The position numbers and the translations under genes are program-made. A stretch of DNA of 64,000 nucleotides from Neckera pumila (lineage: Eukaryota; Streptophyta; Bryopsida; Hypnales; Neckeraceae), in the NCBI GenBank assembly GCA_963969595.1, contig OZ018416.1:20724065-20788064 (forward strand). The letters are read 5' to 3'. Positions 1 to 12,349 of the stretch are shown here, piece after piece; positions within the stretch are counted from its first letter, which is position 1; each line of letters opens with the position of its first letter. A model generated the notes under the pieces. The model was not told where the DNA came from, made no database searches, and saw only the letters and a list, made by a program, of their open reading frames with translations.

Positions 1-130
1 TGTTAATTTATAAATATATTATGTTATATAATATATGTATATTAATTATATGTTATAATAATTATGTTATCATATTATTATTGTATAGTTATAATGTTCA
101 AAGCTTTTCACATACAAATAAATCTAATAA
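1..130. repeat. AT-rich low-complexity block
   Basis: Almost pure A/T with TATA and TAATTA runs. No coding signal is seen. It resembles the larger AT block near 12 kb. Confidence 0.7.
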
Positions 131-2183
131 ACCATTTTCAAATTTTTGTTTTTGAAAAAAAAGATTTTTTTTATCTACTTGGACTACCCATTTACAAAAA
201 AAAAGGAACATATTAGGCTATAACTTTTGACTCACATTTCCAAATGTCATGAAATTTTGTGCATATGAAAGATATTCTTTGTCCCACCTTCTACCAAAAT
301 TTCAGCCTAAAATATGGAAATCTAATCACACGTACCTACCCAAAATTTCTATACAACCAAAATACACATACTGGTTCATTAAGGGTTCAAAACCCAAAAT
401 GGTATCATATGCGATCTACTCTGAAGCCCTTACAATGTATCCCGAATTCCAAGTTGTTATTCTATAGACCACTACAAGGGGAAGGGGTGCTTTCAGTGCA
501 ATATTAAGTGAAGAAATGCATATTGATGAGTCATGTATTTTCAGTAAAATTTCTTTAAAAACTGCTCTCTAGGACTTGCATTATTATACATGACTGAACA
601 GGTGGAAGTCGTCTTTTTAGCATAACTGTACATGACCTTTAAGGGAAATATTAGGATGCTCCTCAGTGAAGGCTTTCTGTCATTTTTTATCAATTACTGC
701 CGCTTTGATTTTGTGCTTTTTCACTGTTGCTATGCTCTTGACACATGGCGAACTTTGTTTTGCCGTCATTGATGCTGCTTTTTTTTACTTTTGCCATGTT
801 TTTGACACATGGCAAACTCTCTTTGGCCGTGAGGCTGTGTCATTGCTACTTTGCAAAAAATTGCTTGTAAGCTAGCCAAAATCCACCATTGAAACCAAAC
901 TGCATCTTCATGTACTTTGGACCAGTAATGCATGAATCAAAATCAATTTGTGCTTCCACTTCATTTATTGTATATGTTTTTTTTTCTCTCCTCAAAAAAG
1001 TGTTTACTACACTTACTTCTATGAGAAGAAACTCTACTGCACACGCCATACATCCAAGTGACGGTGCACCAACACAAATCCAAAAACATATGTCTGCATA
1101 AATCAATAGCTCATCCCTGTATATTGTATTGGTTAGTTAGTTGGGTTGGTTCCGCCCTTGGTGAATCTCTGGGTGGCGTCGGTCGTGTTCTCCTTTTTCG
1201 CCTGTGAAATAAATTATATCATTGTGTGCAACAACAACAACGAAAAACGGCTTTTGCTTCGACGTGTTTCGTTAGTTGAGTACGAGTTATCTCGTCCTGG
1301 AAGGATAAGGTTGTACTGAGACATCCCTTCCACTTTCCGCCACTGGTAGCCTGGCAAGCCTCCTGAAGACCTGAACCCATTCCGTGCAGTGATGGCCAAA
1401 TACGGTACTCACCATCGACCTAGTTGAAGGACACAATAATTTTCAGTGAACCTCAATTGTCCTACGTCCTCAATTGTCCTACGTCCTCAATTGTCCTACG
1501 TCATCACATTCACTGAACCAGTCGGTTTCGCTGGTAGTGGAGCCTTGGAGATCACGAACTACGCTAACTTACAGGGGGCAAGGAAATCAATTAAGTGCAT
1601 GAGTGCTGCTGCTTTAGAAACTTGTCATCACACAGGGACGGGATTAGAATCAAGCAGAGCAATCATTTTCCTGCATGATAAGAGGCATCTCTACTAGGTT
1701 GCAGCAAGAGCCTGGGAAATGCATACGGTAGTGAGAAACGTCAGGTTTGTTGGCCCCAATTACAGAATTTAAACATATCCTTAAAACTGTCCACGAAGTA
1801 CCCCAAATGCAACTTACTTGCACTGCAAGCCCATTGCCTCACCGCTCAAAACCGCAGGCATACAACCAACATGTCGACCAACTATTGTAAGTTGAGATAC
1901 ACAAGTGAAGAATGGTCTATACCAGCAGGTGTGCAAGATCGAGTGCATTTACTGTAGATTCAATCAAATCCAAGGCCAACCAACTTTCATAAATTGTCTT
2001 CCTAGTGCTAGATGACTGGCTCTGTTAGCAGAGGCAGTACCAAGGCGGAACCCTAGCGAGAATCCTGAAAATTGACCACCCCTGTGAGTATGTGCCTGCT
2101 GATTTGTGGAACAATCTAGGTTTCTGACAATATGCATGGATCTTGTGGACTTTTATATGGATGGCAAGGGCTACACTTGTAAG
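131..2183. other. Intergenic, no supported gene; two small repeats
   Basis: No recognisable protein or RNA gene. Positions about 725-825 hold an imperfect direct duplication around TTGACACATGGC. Positions 1447-1505 hold three tandem copies of an 18-19 bp unit (CCTCAATTGTCCTACGTC). The 1.1-1.7 kb part is less AT-rich and could be an old coding remnant, but neither strand gives a protein I recognise. Confidence 0.5.
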
Positions 2184-2186
2184 TTA

Positions 2187-2873
2187 GAGCATCTCCACTG
2201 GGGAGCAAAATACTGACTCAGTGAATGGTTTGGTGGAGTTGGGCTCAGAGAGAGTCCCACCAAGGACGCAGTTTAAGGTTTTTGGCATCACACTTCGCTC
2301 GCCACACTCGAAGCTATTGGGCCCCTCACGTTTGACCTGCACCCACTTCCACAAGAGCCAGCTCAAAGTTCAAGGAAAAGCTTCAAACAGAGCTCACAAT
2401 TTTGGAGCCCCACCACTTTTGTGGGAGAGCAAACAATCTGTAATTATACTACCAAAAATTTGAACCATACACAGGGCCGCGAGGTTTCATTTTCGTCACC
2501 CTGTGGTGCAAATACAGAAAACTTTAAAAAACTTTAAAAACTAGTAGTGCCACATCGAATTCCTAATTGATTTATTTTCCTATAATTGCACGGTTGCCAT
2601 GAAAACTTGCGGCCTTTTTGAGGCCTGAAAATTTTCCTAATGTCTCTTCAGGCTTGCTCCGTGCAATGTCATCTACCTAACCCCCAAGTCTAACTACTTT
2701 AAATTTATGCATTGGAATTTAGATTCTCTGAGAGATTCTCTTACTTCTTATTTCAATATTTGATGTCTCCTGGGGGGACTTGGTTAAGAGGCAAGGCCTT
2801 GTAGACAACATGGACATGCCAAATTCTCTTTATTGCATTCAATTCATTTCCCTGTCTGCCAATGGAGATGCTC
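2187..2873. mobile_element. Harbinger-like MITE, 687 bp, TTA duplication
   Basis: The left end GAGCATCTCCACTGG and the inverted right end GAGCATCTCCATTGG form terminal inverted repeats. Both are flanked by TTA (2184-2186 and 2874-2876). A 3-bp TTA duplication is typical of PIF/Harbinger elements. The interior has no transposase, so it is non-autonomous. A relative with the same GAGCATC ends lies at 30822-31166. Confidence 0.75.
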
Positions 2874-3337
2874 TTAAATTAGATTGATATTGCATTTTAA
2901 ATGTTCCTATTGCATTACAAAAGAAAAAACCCAATTCAAGTAGTTTTACCATCTCTTGAGACCATTGACGCTTTGGTTTGGAGGCAGCTACAAGGAATGG
3001 GCTAAATAATTGTAAAAGAATTGGACTGGAGGCTTAAAAACATTATCACGTATAATGTCAGTGCATTATAAATAAACCTACCAAACAGTAATCTTCTTTT
3101 AAAACCAACCTCTATACACTTTTGCCTAAAATGTACAACTTCTACTAATGAGAGCGGTTGTTCAATATATGCCATTCTTCAATAGGCTTTGAAAACTCAT
3201 GGTTCATTGAAATGGTATTAAAAAAATGCATCTTAAGAGAATCAAGAAGAAAATTTGAAATATTTGTTATTTTAAAAAAAAAGACACAATAAAAACTTAC
3301 ATTGTTTAATAAATAAAAATATCTCAAGTGTACTTAA

Positions 3338-4257
3338 CCCCTAAAGGACCATTGTCGGTTCGGCGGACATTTGGGATTTCGGGTAGGTACCTACGGGCTG
3401 AATTTTTGTCCTGATTTCTTGAAATGTTTTTTGAAGATAGAAGAACTGATGAGCTTCATGGGAATATAATTTTTTTTTCAATCAGTGCCCAAGAACAAAA
3501 GTTATGCCCAAATAAGCTCAAAACAAGGGAGAGGAGGCGGCAAAAAAAAAATTTGCAATTTTTTTTTATTAATTTATTAAATTTTTTTCCCATAGACTAT
3601 ATTTTTGTCTATTTGGAAAGCTTTGATTCATTCCATTTGGATTTATTATGAGAAAGTTATGGACAATCTAATTTTTTGGGCACTTAGAGCATCTTCCTGA
3701 AAAAAATAACTTGTAGGATTCATTTCTGAATGCAATTTTTATAATTTTTCAAAAAAAAGTTCCACATGATTTAGTTTTTTTGTTAGAACAATCTCACCAT
3801 TGGGATTAGTGCATTTTAATTTGATATAAAAGATATTAATATTTTAGATTTTCCCTCTATCTTGTACCTACTTCTACTTAACAATTCTCTTAGTAATGAA
3901 AATTAAGTTTTTTTGATTTGATTTTTTTTTGCTAGACTCTCAACTCAAATTATACACTATAAAGATTTAAAGCTCAAAACTCTGTAGTGCAAAAAGTTCA
4001 AGTTAAAAATGTTCAAAGTCAAAAAATCCAGTCCCATAATGTGCTGAAAAACTTGTTTTTTTCACTTTAAACACAGATTTCTTGCAATCTATGCAGTCAA
4101 AAATTCTGAAATTTTTTCCACACATTGCCATACTAGTTAAATATAAGATCCTACGGTTAGACGTGGAAAAAAAAATTTCAATAATTTTTACTCTTCACTA
4201 TAAAAATGGCAGTTTTGAGTGCTTTTTGGCGAAAAAATGGCCTTGGAACTTTAGGGG
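3338..4257. mobile_element. TTAA-flanked (piggyBac-like) MITE, full length, 920 bp
   Basis: Starts CCCCTAAAGGACC and ends with an inverted TTTAGGGG. TTAA flanks it at 3334-3337 and 4258-4261. The interior is AT-rich with no coding capacity. The 922-bp copy at 58566-59487 is the same element in opposite orientation, so this is the family's full length. TTAA targets and CCC-starting ends are the established signature of piggyBac elements. Assignment is inference, because no transposase is present. Confidence 0.75.
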
Positions 4258-4631
4258 TTAACATCTCTCCATTGACAATCTGTATGTGGAGCTTTGTTTT
4301 ACATCATTCCAATAAATATTGCAAAAGTTATAAAGATCTTTTCATTTCAATGTCACAGCGAGTGACTATATATATAATTTGCACTCAAAAACATTTGAAT
4401 CATTAAATTCCAAATAATAAGATGAAAGCATTACAAAAATACTCCGCAGCCCTTTGAGGGCCCCAAAGTTTTGTTCTTTTTCGGCTTGAAGAATTTTTTT
4501 TTCCCTATATCTACTCAGCTTCTAACAGTTTATCAAATACCTATTACTAGCTTGAAATCCAAATACAAGTGTTGAATAATTAGGGTTAAGGTACTTTAAT
4601 TCAGCCCAATCTTTGATTTCAAATAACTTAA

Positions 4632-5000
4632 CTTCTAAAGGACCATTGTCCCTTCAAAGGACAAATGGAAATTTTGGGCAAGTACTTACTAACTGAAATT
4701 TTGTTTTGAGATTTTGAAATTTTTTTTGATGATAGAAAAGTTGATTAGCTTTGTGGGAATATAATTTCCTTTTCAATTAGTGCCCGGGAACAAAAATCAT
4801 GCTCCAAATAATACGGAATTTAGAAGGGGGGGCAGAGGGGGCAATTAGAGCATCTTCTTGAAAAAATAACTTGTAGGATTTATTTTTGAATGCAATTTTT
4901 ATAATCTTTCAAAAAATTAAATTCTACATGTTTTAGTATGCTTGATAGAATAATCTCACCATTGGAATTAATGCATTTTAATTCCAGTTTAGAGATATGA
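4632..5000. mobile_element. Truncated copy of the TTAA-flanked 920-bp family
   Basis: Starts after TTAA (4628-4631) with CTTCTAAAGGACCATTGTCC and follows the same order of interior motifs as the copy at 3338. It contains an internal deletion and loses similarity near 5 kb. No right terminus was found. The right edge is approximate. Confidence 0.6.
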
Positions 5001-5209
5001 ATGATTTAGATTTTCATTTGAGTTTTTGAGGTTCCAACTAAAAGTTATGAACTAAATTCAAAGAAGGTGTTTGAAAACGTCAAAAAAATGTTCCATCCAA
5101 CCCCTCTCGGAATTTGTCTTTAACTTTTAGTTGGAGTCTCAAAACCTTCTCGGGGGGGGCACTCTTCGTAAAAATAATTGATTAAATAATATATAAATAT
5201 TATTTAATA
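5001..5209. repeat. Short fold-back sequence
   Basis: Two inverted arms, about 5027-5060 (GAGGTTCCAACTAAAAGTTA) and about 5112-5147 (TAACTTTTAGTTGGAGTCTC), can form a hairpin. No coding signal. Probably the end of the truncated element to the left or a separate fold-back repeat. Confidence 0.45.
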
Positions 5210-5760
5210 TCATCAGATGATAGTAAATTCTCCTCGGCTTCTCCAGATGCAGGATTGGAATCAGAAACTCAAGAAGGCGGCGGTGACGGGCGTTCTCGCA
5301 ATCCACCACAGCGAATCCGTCCTTTGAGTCGTTCCGTATCAGGAACTTGTCTCGGGCGAAGTCATCCTTTGAACCCACGTTCCCGGCTCCTCCTGTCCGG
5401 AAACCGTATACTACCCTCCACAGCTCTGCATTTCAGCGGCCAGGGCTGGCGCGGATGGAGTTGTCAAACTCGTTTGACAAATTCCCCTTAAGCTCTCTCA
5501 TCATCCACTCCTCCTTGAAACCCCAAGGTTTCCGAGCAAGCCCCAAACAGCCCATGAGGGTGAGATCCTCCATCAGTTCGGTCAGTCCGGTTCCTTCACC
5601 GGTATGACCGGAATCACTTTCCGGAGCTTGATCTCGGGCGTGGGCGGTGGAGTAGATGCCTTAGGCCTTGTTCTCCTAAGTTCTGGCATCGACGCCAACA
5701 GCTCACTCAAGAAACTCTCCGTTCCTACCTCACTTCCTCTCCTAGCCGCACGTCCCGTTC
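5210..5760 (-). pseudogene. Degraded retroelement-like coding segment
   Basis: This GC-richer stretch reads on the minus strand as conserved-looking protein pieces in more than one frame. One contains GFKEEWMMRELKGN and another KDGFAVVDCENARHRRLLEF. A stop after SIRASPGR and at least one frameshift break it. It follows a TATA-containing segment (5961-5967) in the same direction, consistent with a retroelement leader followed by a first ORF. I do not recognise the family with certainty; the retroelement reading rests on arrangement and on a purine tract at 6174-6185. It could also be a decayed host gene. Confidence 0.4.
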
Positions 5761-6185
5761 CTCACAATCTCTCTCCCTGACCGGAAGACGCAACCTGCAA
5801 ACCACAAGCACGCACTCTGTCGCGAACTCTTGCTCTCGTGTACCCGGACTTACTGCGCAGCTCGGACAGTAGAGGGAAGAAACAACACAAGACTTGAACG
5901 CGCTCAGAGAACAACTTTAGAAATCGGAAAGGTGAAAGGCGGCTCAACTAGCAGCCCCTTTATACTTTCAGACCTGTCAAATGAGTCATCATGATCTTTT
6001 CCGGTCCGAGTGTGTGGGATCCGGTTCCATCATGATCCGGTCACGACTCTATTCCGAGCTGGGTTCCGTTCCTATCTGGTCCCGATTAGGACATGATCGG
6101 ATCCGGTTCCACTAATCCGTCTTCTCAGGGTTATTGAAGTGCTATTCCGTCCTTTACAGGAATCCGATTACAATCTCCCTCCGGT
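5761..6185 (-). other. Possible LTR with TATA box and upstream purine tract
   Basis: On the minus strand a polypurine tract (GGAGGGAGATTG, about 6174-6185) is followed by sequence starting TGTAATCGG, then about 210 bp later GTATAAAG (around 5961-5968). The order purine tract, TG-start, TATA box, leader fits a long terminal repeat. I did not find a second LTR or primer-binding site, so this may be a solo or partial LTR. Confidence 0.35.
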
Positions 6186-7239
6186 TACCACTAATTCCGT
6201 GCAAAGTAAGGAAACTTCAAAATCCTGGTCGCGACACCCTCCGTGTGAGCTTCTTCTTCCATCACATGAAGATGGGTTGAACCTTGCAGTCTGGCAAATT
6301 GTTCTAGGCAAAAATCGAAGACTTGTAGAAGAACTGCCAATAGCAACGCCAGGATCAAAATCTCCACAATCAAACATCCAATTATTAATTGCGTCTTTGA
6401 ATCTTGAAAACTTGATACAAGTTTTTAAAATACTCACCATATTCATGTTTGCGATCTGTGCTTGATACTGGATCTATCTCTCACCTGCACCGAAGGCATT
6501 GAACTGTCAAAGATACCGCCTTTTAATTCTGTTATCTCCGTGAAGGGGGTATTAACGAATATGAGTACAAGTAATATTACTTACATCCATTCATTACACA
6601 TTCATCCATATTCGTAGTACCTATATATTTAGTTCTTTCACTGATCGTCTGATTTTTTCTTTTGAATTTATTTGTGTATGTGTGTATTGACTTGCTTGCT
6701 CCATTGTAATGTCGTTCTCTTTTGATGTTGTAAGTTTGTCCAGTTCTGTGATTTGGTTTAACATATATGTATTTCTTGAAATGCTTAAAATTTGACGCTT
6801 GCCATTAGTAGTACAGCGACTTCTTTAAAAATCAAGCATTGAACTCAGAAGTTTCCTTTTTGATTTTATCAATCCATTTGATAGAATGGAGAGAACGCAT
6901 CAAAAACAACAGATGATTCAGTGATAAACGGAAAAAAATACTTTGAAAAAACTTCTAACGGACATGAGCATCCAGATCAAGAGCTTCAACGATAAACACA
7001 GCAAATGGACAAGAATAACAAAGTGTATATGTGTACAACAAGTATGAAGTAGTACAAAATGTACAAACTTTATAACAAAATATCCCTTAGTTCTTACAAA
7101 AAGAACAGAACTTCTGCAAAGTTTCCAGAATGTGCACAACAAAATTTAGTGCAGTAGTCGCCTACAAAGTACTATCTATTATCCTTATGCTCCGTGGCTT
7201 CTATGCTAGGTTCGAAGGCTAGTAGATGGTTCCCCAAAT
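6186..7239. other. No supported gene
   Basis: 6186-6450 reads on the minus strand as a possible decayed upstream part of the retroelement-like segment. The rest is AT-rich with no recognisable domain, RNA gene or repeat structure on either strand. Confidence 0.4.
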
Positions 7240-7480
7240 TCAACATTTGCATTGCTTTCATGATGACCCACTGGAAACGGAACTCTTATGCTTGGTGCCT
7301 TTGAAACAGTAACTTGAAGATGGGCCACCTCTAAGCGCATAAATGTGACCCGGTCGCCTATAGCAAGTTCATGGTACTCACAATACTACTTCCACCTTTT
7401 TGTAAAGATGACTCGTGTTCGTCCCTTCTTGGTGGACGATATGTTGACGTTGACGATCATACTATAAATTGACCCTATAT
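7240..7480 (-). pseudogene. B3-like DNA-binding domain remnant, with in-frame stop
   Basis: The minus strand encodes KKGRTRVIFTKRWK, a TAG stop at 7386-7388, then YCEYHELAIGDRVTFMRLE and LQVTVSK. The order of a strand ending in F/LTK.W, a short helix, then L..GD.V.F..L and a final strand is the C-terminal half of the plant B3 fold. The family match comes from memory of the pattern, not from a search. The stop replaces one residue between WK and YCEYH. No upstream N-terminal half or flanking exons were found, so I call it an exon relic. Confidence 0.5.
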
Positions 7481-7670
7481 ACCGGAGTTTAAAGTATGTT
7501 TGATAGAACTCATCCTCAAATTCTTCTTGAAACTTCTAAAAGAACCATTGGAGCACCCTCTGAGAACAAGTTTAGAAGAATGAGAGATGAGCCTCTTTCA
7601 AAAGAATGAAAACAAACCCAAATACTCAATAGTTCCACTTACATTGACACCTAAACGCATTTGAAACATA

Positions 7671-7976
7671 TTAGAATAAACTTGGAAATGTAATTACTAA
7701 ATGTAAGAGGGACGCCTTTGTCAAAGTTTTCTGAAAGACGTCCTTTTTACAATGGGCGTATTCACCAAACACAGGGACCATCTGCTCCATCTGGCTCGCC
7801 ACTGCTCCATCGGGTTGTGCCACTGCTCCAGCGGGCTGTGACTCTGCTCCATCGGGCTGCAACTCTGCTTCATCGGGCTGCGCTACTAAATACAGCATTA
7901 AATTATGAGTTTGCATATAAGTATACTGCTTGTAATAATAGAGGAGCTTTCCTTGGTTGATGAGCAAACCCTGCAT
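7671..7976 (-). CDS. Hypothetical small ORF with AQPDGAVA-type repeats
   Basis: This 101-codon minus-strand frame contains four to five imperfect eight-residue repeats of the type AQPDGAVA. They are encoded by a 24-bp tandem repeat at about 7778-7890. The sides show no recognisable domain, signal peptide or convincing membrane segment. The repeat stays in frame because its unit is a multiple of three, so openness is weak evidence for coding. Most likely a minisatellite that happens to be open, or a fragment of a repeat-containing protein exon. Confidence 0.25.
   Translation of the reverse strand: MQGLLINQGKLLYYYKQYTYMQTHNLMLYLVAQPDEAELQPDGAESQPAGAVAQPDGAVASQMEQMVPVFGEYAHCKKDVFQKTLTKASLLHLVITFPSLF
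7778..7890. repeat. 24-bp tandem repeat, about five units
   Basis: Units of the form CTGCTCCATCGGGCTGTGA are repeated with single-base changes and are much more GC-rich than their surroundings. The period keeps reading frame on both strands. Confidence 0.75.
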
Positions 7977-8703
7977 TAACTAGGTTCAATAATTTGTAAT
8001 CATTGTTTTTCATGAGAGAATGTAGTACAACTTTGTGCAACTTAAATTGACTATCATGCATTTCAAGTATGCCGATGTAAGTTTTGGATCTAGGAATCAT
8101 GAATAAAAAATAATTGAATGCACATGGCAAATCGAAAATGGCAAATGAACATCTATTAACACTAACTGTACAAAGAAGCTATATCTAGTGTACAAAGAGG
8201 TGTACAAAACATACCCAAGACTAATAACCAGAATAGCATCGAGCAACCATCTGAGGTGCCCGAGTTCACGGGTCCATTGCCTGAGTTGACGGTGCTTTAT
8301 CAGAGTACCAGGATAATCGGCGTAATACAAGGGGTACCAATTTTTGTACAATTTGTACTTTCTGTAGTTGTTTGTACCTCGAGCCAGGGGGGCGACCGTA
8401 GTGTGCAATCACCCCAAGATAGAACTATACTATAGCAAGAAGAAGTCCTCTTCTACTGTGAGACATTGCAAGGGGTTGGCCTCCCAAAACATTGTCCTAA
8501 AACGGAAGATGGATTACAACTGAAAGGTTTAGAGAAACATGAATTTAATGACTGATGGAAGGAAAACTAATCATTGTCCTTATGGCTAAAGTAGGGTATA
8601 ATAGAATAGGATTTGTAGCTAACGCCAAATAGGCTTAGTGAGCTATAGTGTTCTTATGTCAATAATGTTTTTATCACTATTTCATCCATCCTACAACAGT
8701 ACA
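7977..8703. other. No supported gene
   Basis: An open frame of about 100 codons on the minus strand (8097-8408) has no recognisable domain, no start context and unconvincing composition. No RNA gene or mobile-element ends were seen. Confidence 0.4.
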
Positions 8704-9990
8704 TTGTGAGCGCTTATTTACCCACCCATGGTAAACTCGCATTGCACAACCAGGTTCTTAGTATCGTGCTGTAAGTTTTATCCTAAGGGTGCCTAGCGTC
8801 AATCCATTGTGCCTTCCAAGCAATGGATCTTTTCTAACTCCTACGTGTGAAGATTAAACAAAACAACAAGAGATTCTAAATAACTATAAGTCTCACCCGG
8901 CTTTCTCTTAACTAACTAAGCCACTGTGGTTTTTTATCCAAAATGAATTCAGTCTTGATTTATCATTTTTAAGTGATAGAACATGTTATGCCATTTCTAA
9001 AAATATAAAACTCGACCTCGTCCGAGCTTTCTAACAATAATTATGGAGGAATGAAGTTTGACCGCTAATCGGTTCATCAAACTTCATCCATTGATTTCTA
9101 CTAATCTACCTCATAATTTTACTTGAGACTTGACTTTTGGGCTCTGAACTCTATTTAATATTTGACTTTCTAATATGGTTGACTTTGGATGATTTATCTA
9201 ACTTTCATCCATTTTGACCCCTAAACTTCATCCTTCTATATCTTGGTCGTTTTAACTCGGTTTTCTAAGTGTTATATGTTTTTGGAATCCTCTAGACCTA
9301 ATCTACAAGTATCAAATGATAAACTTTGACTAAAACCTACTCTAGACCCTATGAATCATGGTTGAAGTTCGGTTTAATGGTATAAATGCTAAACTTTGGA
9401 CATCAAAAAGAAATAGGAGAAGTTGAGTTCATACCTCGATAGAGACGTCATCCGGTAGGTTGTCCATCACTCCATTGAACTCTCCGTCATTTTCCATTAG
9501 TTAAAGTCGTTTGATAATTTTGCCCACGGCTTAAAGTAGGGCTAAAAATACAAAAGATAAGGCTTGTTCTATTTCTTTTCTTTTATTATCACTTCTTTCC
9601 CTTCTACACTATTCTCCCTCCATTATTGTATTCCAATGGTTGACTTGGCATACAAACAATAATTGATTGTCTATCAACTCTTCAAGTCAATTATTATTTT
9701 ATCTAAAGTCTATTGATTCAAAATGACTCCCACGGATTTCCACCTAATCCGACTTCTAATTTTCTCTTCAAATTCTAATTGGACTCTTCCCCTTCTTCAT
9801 TTGCATTCCATTCTATTGAGTTTTGAAGAGAGTTGAGGAGTCTATGAGAGGTCCTAAGTTCTACCCTATTCTTTTCTTATGTTTGCATTTGTAAAGTGAA
9901 GAGTTGCAAATGATACTACTTCTAATTTCTCTCTTCTAATTCTATTTCTAATTTCTATCCTCCCATCTACTCTACTTCACCTCTCTCTCT
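8704..9990. repeat. Dispersed LTR-like repeat, copy A
   Basis: Diverged but collinear with 55796-57950. Shared blocks include TGTGAGCGCTTATTTACCCA at the left edge (TGTAAGCACTTATTTATCCA in copy B), an AAGTGATAGA block, and a GATGAAGTTTGAC...CTTCATCC block. The sharp TG boundary suggests an LTR, but no primer-binding site or paired copy was located. It contains no coding sequence. The right edge is approximate. Confidence 0.5.
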
Positions 9991-10569
9991 CTATATATTT
10001 TTTAAAAGCCCCTTCCTACATATAAAATTTAGCTTGTCCTTTGATCTATTTTTCTCTTTTGTTTGAGTTTCCTCTCAATGAAAAATCTGATTTTTTGACC
10101 AAAGGCCACGGCAGTCCAGCAGTCCAGTGCACAGACAGAGAGATACCGAAACATAGACCGGGAGCCAGAATACACGACCAGGCAGGACACACGACCAGGC
10201 GGAAGTCACCACAGTACACAATCGGGAGTTCAGTGCGCCACGTGTCGTCCTCGGGTTGCTTGGACCGTCCCAGTCAGCGATGACGTGACAGATGAGGTGG
10301 CACCGCCACGTGGCAGCCCAAGACAAGCTGGACCCTTTGTGAGCCGGTTCTCAACAGTTTAATTTCTTCTCTGGACAGTTCGGCTCACGGGTGTTGGAGG
10401 GTTTTTTGGACTCTTTTTTCTACTGAAATTTTGGTACTACTTCTTGGTGACTATTTTAAAAATGGAACACTAATTTTTGGAGGCTAACACAATACTTATG
10501 GTGCTAATTTTGGATACTAAACTTGGGATTCCCAAATTGCATTTTTAAAGCTAAACTTGGTGAGAATTT
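9991..10569. other. Noncoding, possible retroelement leader
   Basis: Begins with a CT-rich tract and CTCTATATATTT (a TATA-like site near 9995). A GC-rich stretch with CCACGTGTCG and CCACGTGGCA (G-box-like ACGT cores) follows at about 10240-10310. It lies directly after the LTR-like repeat, so transcription from that repeat is possible. No protein frame is convincing. Confidence 0.35.
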
Positions 10570-10840
10570 CTTGCAAAGCTTTGCCGTATTTCTAAAGCAC
10601 TCTAAAATTCTAACAACTCTAATTCTTTCAAAGTCAAAGCTTTGCCGTTTCTTGGGAAATCACTAAAAACTCTATAACTTTCTTCTAATCAAAGTCAAAG
10701 CTTCGCCGTCTCTCGGAAAATCACAAAAAATTCTATAACTTCCTTCTAATCAAAGTCAAAGCTTCGCCGTGGTTTTACAGAATCACTAAAAAACTCCCGA
10801 CTTTTAGACACACGAAGTCAAAGCTTTGCCGTATTTTTAA
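10570..10840. repeat. Tandem array, about 60-bp period, five units
   Basis: Five units start near 10574, 10631, 10690, 10750 and 10815. Each carries a conserved core of the form AAAGTCAAAGCTTYGCCGT. Between cores the spacer varies around TCACTAAAAACTCTATAACT. No open frame runs through it. Confidence 0.75.
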
Positions 10841-11764
10841 ATACGGAGGAAATTCTAACCAAATTCTTCAAGAGTGTTGTTGCCTAGGGACAATTAGAGG
10901 TCAAATAACACACAAAAATCCACTAAGACAACAAGTGAGTGTTAATGGTACGTAACACTACTACAATTAGTACAAGTTAACCCCAAAGTGACATTCAATT
11001 TCTGAGGTTCAAAAACATCATTGCTTTTGAAGCTTTATGGATCTATATGTCTTCAAGTTATACAAATCTCAATCGTACAATCTTGTAGTGTATATGTTGT
11101 AAATGACATGTACAAAATTTGAAGTCATTTGGCCACATAGATTGCAAGATCATAATGTTTTAGTGTTGAAAATGGATGCTGAAATTTTCCCAAAAACACA
11201 TTTGGAGGTGAAATTTGAATTCTAAACCTACTCAAATGAAAAAACTTTACACTACAAAATTATTCAAAACTAGTATAAAAACACATTGGTGAAAAAAAAA
11301 TTCATCCAATTGACTCATTATGTCTACAAAACAGCTTTGAAATGTCAAAAATTAGCAAGAAAAAATGCAAAAAACACATCTAAAGCTGAACCTCCTTCTA
11401 CTAGAATGCTTCTCAGTCTCTCATTAATTCTTGGATTAACATGAAACTTTAGCCACACAAACTAGACTAAAGTGCGCAACTTTTACAAAAAGAATTATTG
11501 AAAATGAACTCTGTATGAAGAAGAAACAAGTCGCCGAAGTTCACTATACTACAAAAATGGCAGGATTTTGAACTTTGAATTGCTCCCAAACATTCAAAAC
11601 AACTTGGATTGACATGAAAACTTTAGCACAATAACTATACTTCAAGGGGAACAAAACCCAACAAATTTTATTGAAAATGAACAATATATGAAGGAGATAC
11701 AAGGCCCCGAAGTTGCAGCCCTAAAATGCAGTTTGGTGAACTCAAATTGAAGCATTCAATTTAC
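10841..11764. other. Noncoding, no supported gene
   Basis: AT-rich sequence with loose internal similarity (repeated phrases such as GAAAATGAAC and CCGAAGTT) but no coding domains. Possibly the internal spacer of the retroelement-like region to the left. Confidence 0.35.
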
Positions 11765-12317
11765 ACATAACATATAAATATAATATATTATATAATATAA
11801 TATAATATAATATATAGTGAGGGCTATATATGTGATATATATTAATATATAACATAATATATATCACATATTTAATATATAATATTATATATATATATAT
11901 ATATATAAATATAAATACATATAAATATACATATTTTAAATATAAAATATACTATTATATGTATTAATTACATTTAATTAATGTTACGTTAATTAATGTA
12001 ATTATAACGTTAATTATTTGATATAATATATTATATATATTATATCATATTAATTACATAAATTATATATAACATATATTAATGTAATGTATAATATATA
12101 ATTATTAATGTACGTATATATTTAATAATAATGTACATTAAATATATTATATATTTAATATATATATATATATATTAAATATATATTAATATACATTGAT
12201 ATTATATATATATCAATGTATATGTAAAATAATATGTATAATATGTTTATACATATATAATATAACATATATTATAATACATCAATAATGTATATAATCA
12301 TATAATATAATAATGTT

Positions 12318-12349
<32 letters not shown>

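Noticed and set aside
1214..1399. Possible exon on the minus strand near 1.3 kb
   Set aside because: GC content is raised and a donor-like site exists, but no frame gives a recognisable protein.
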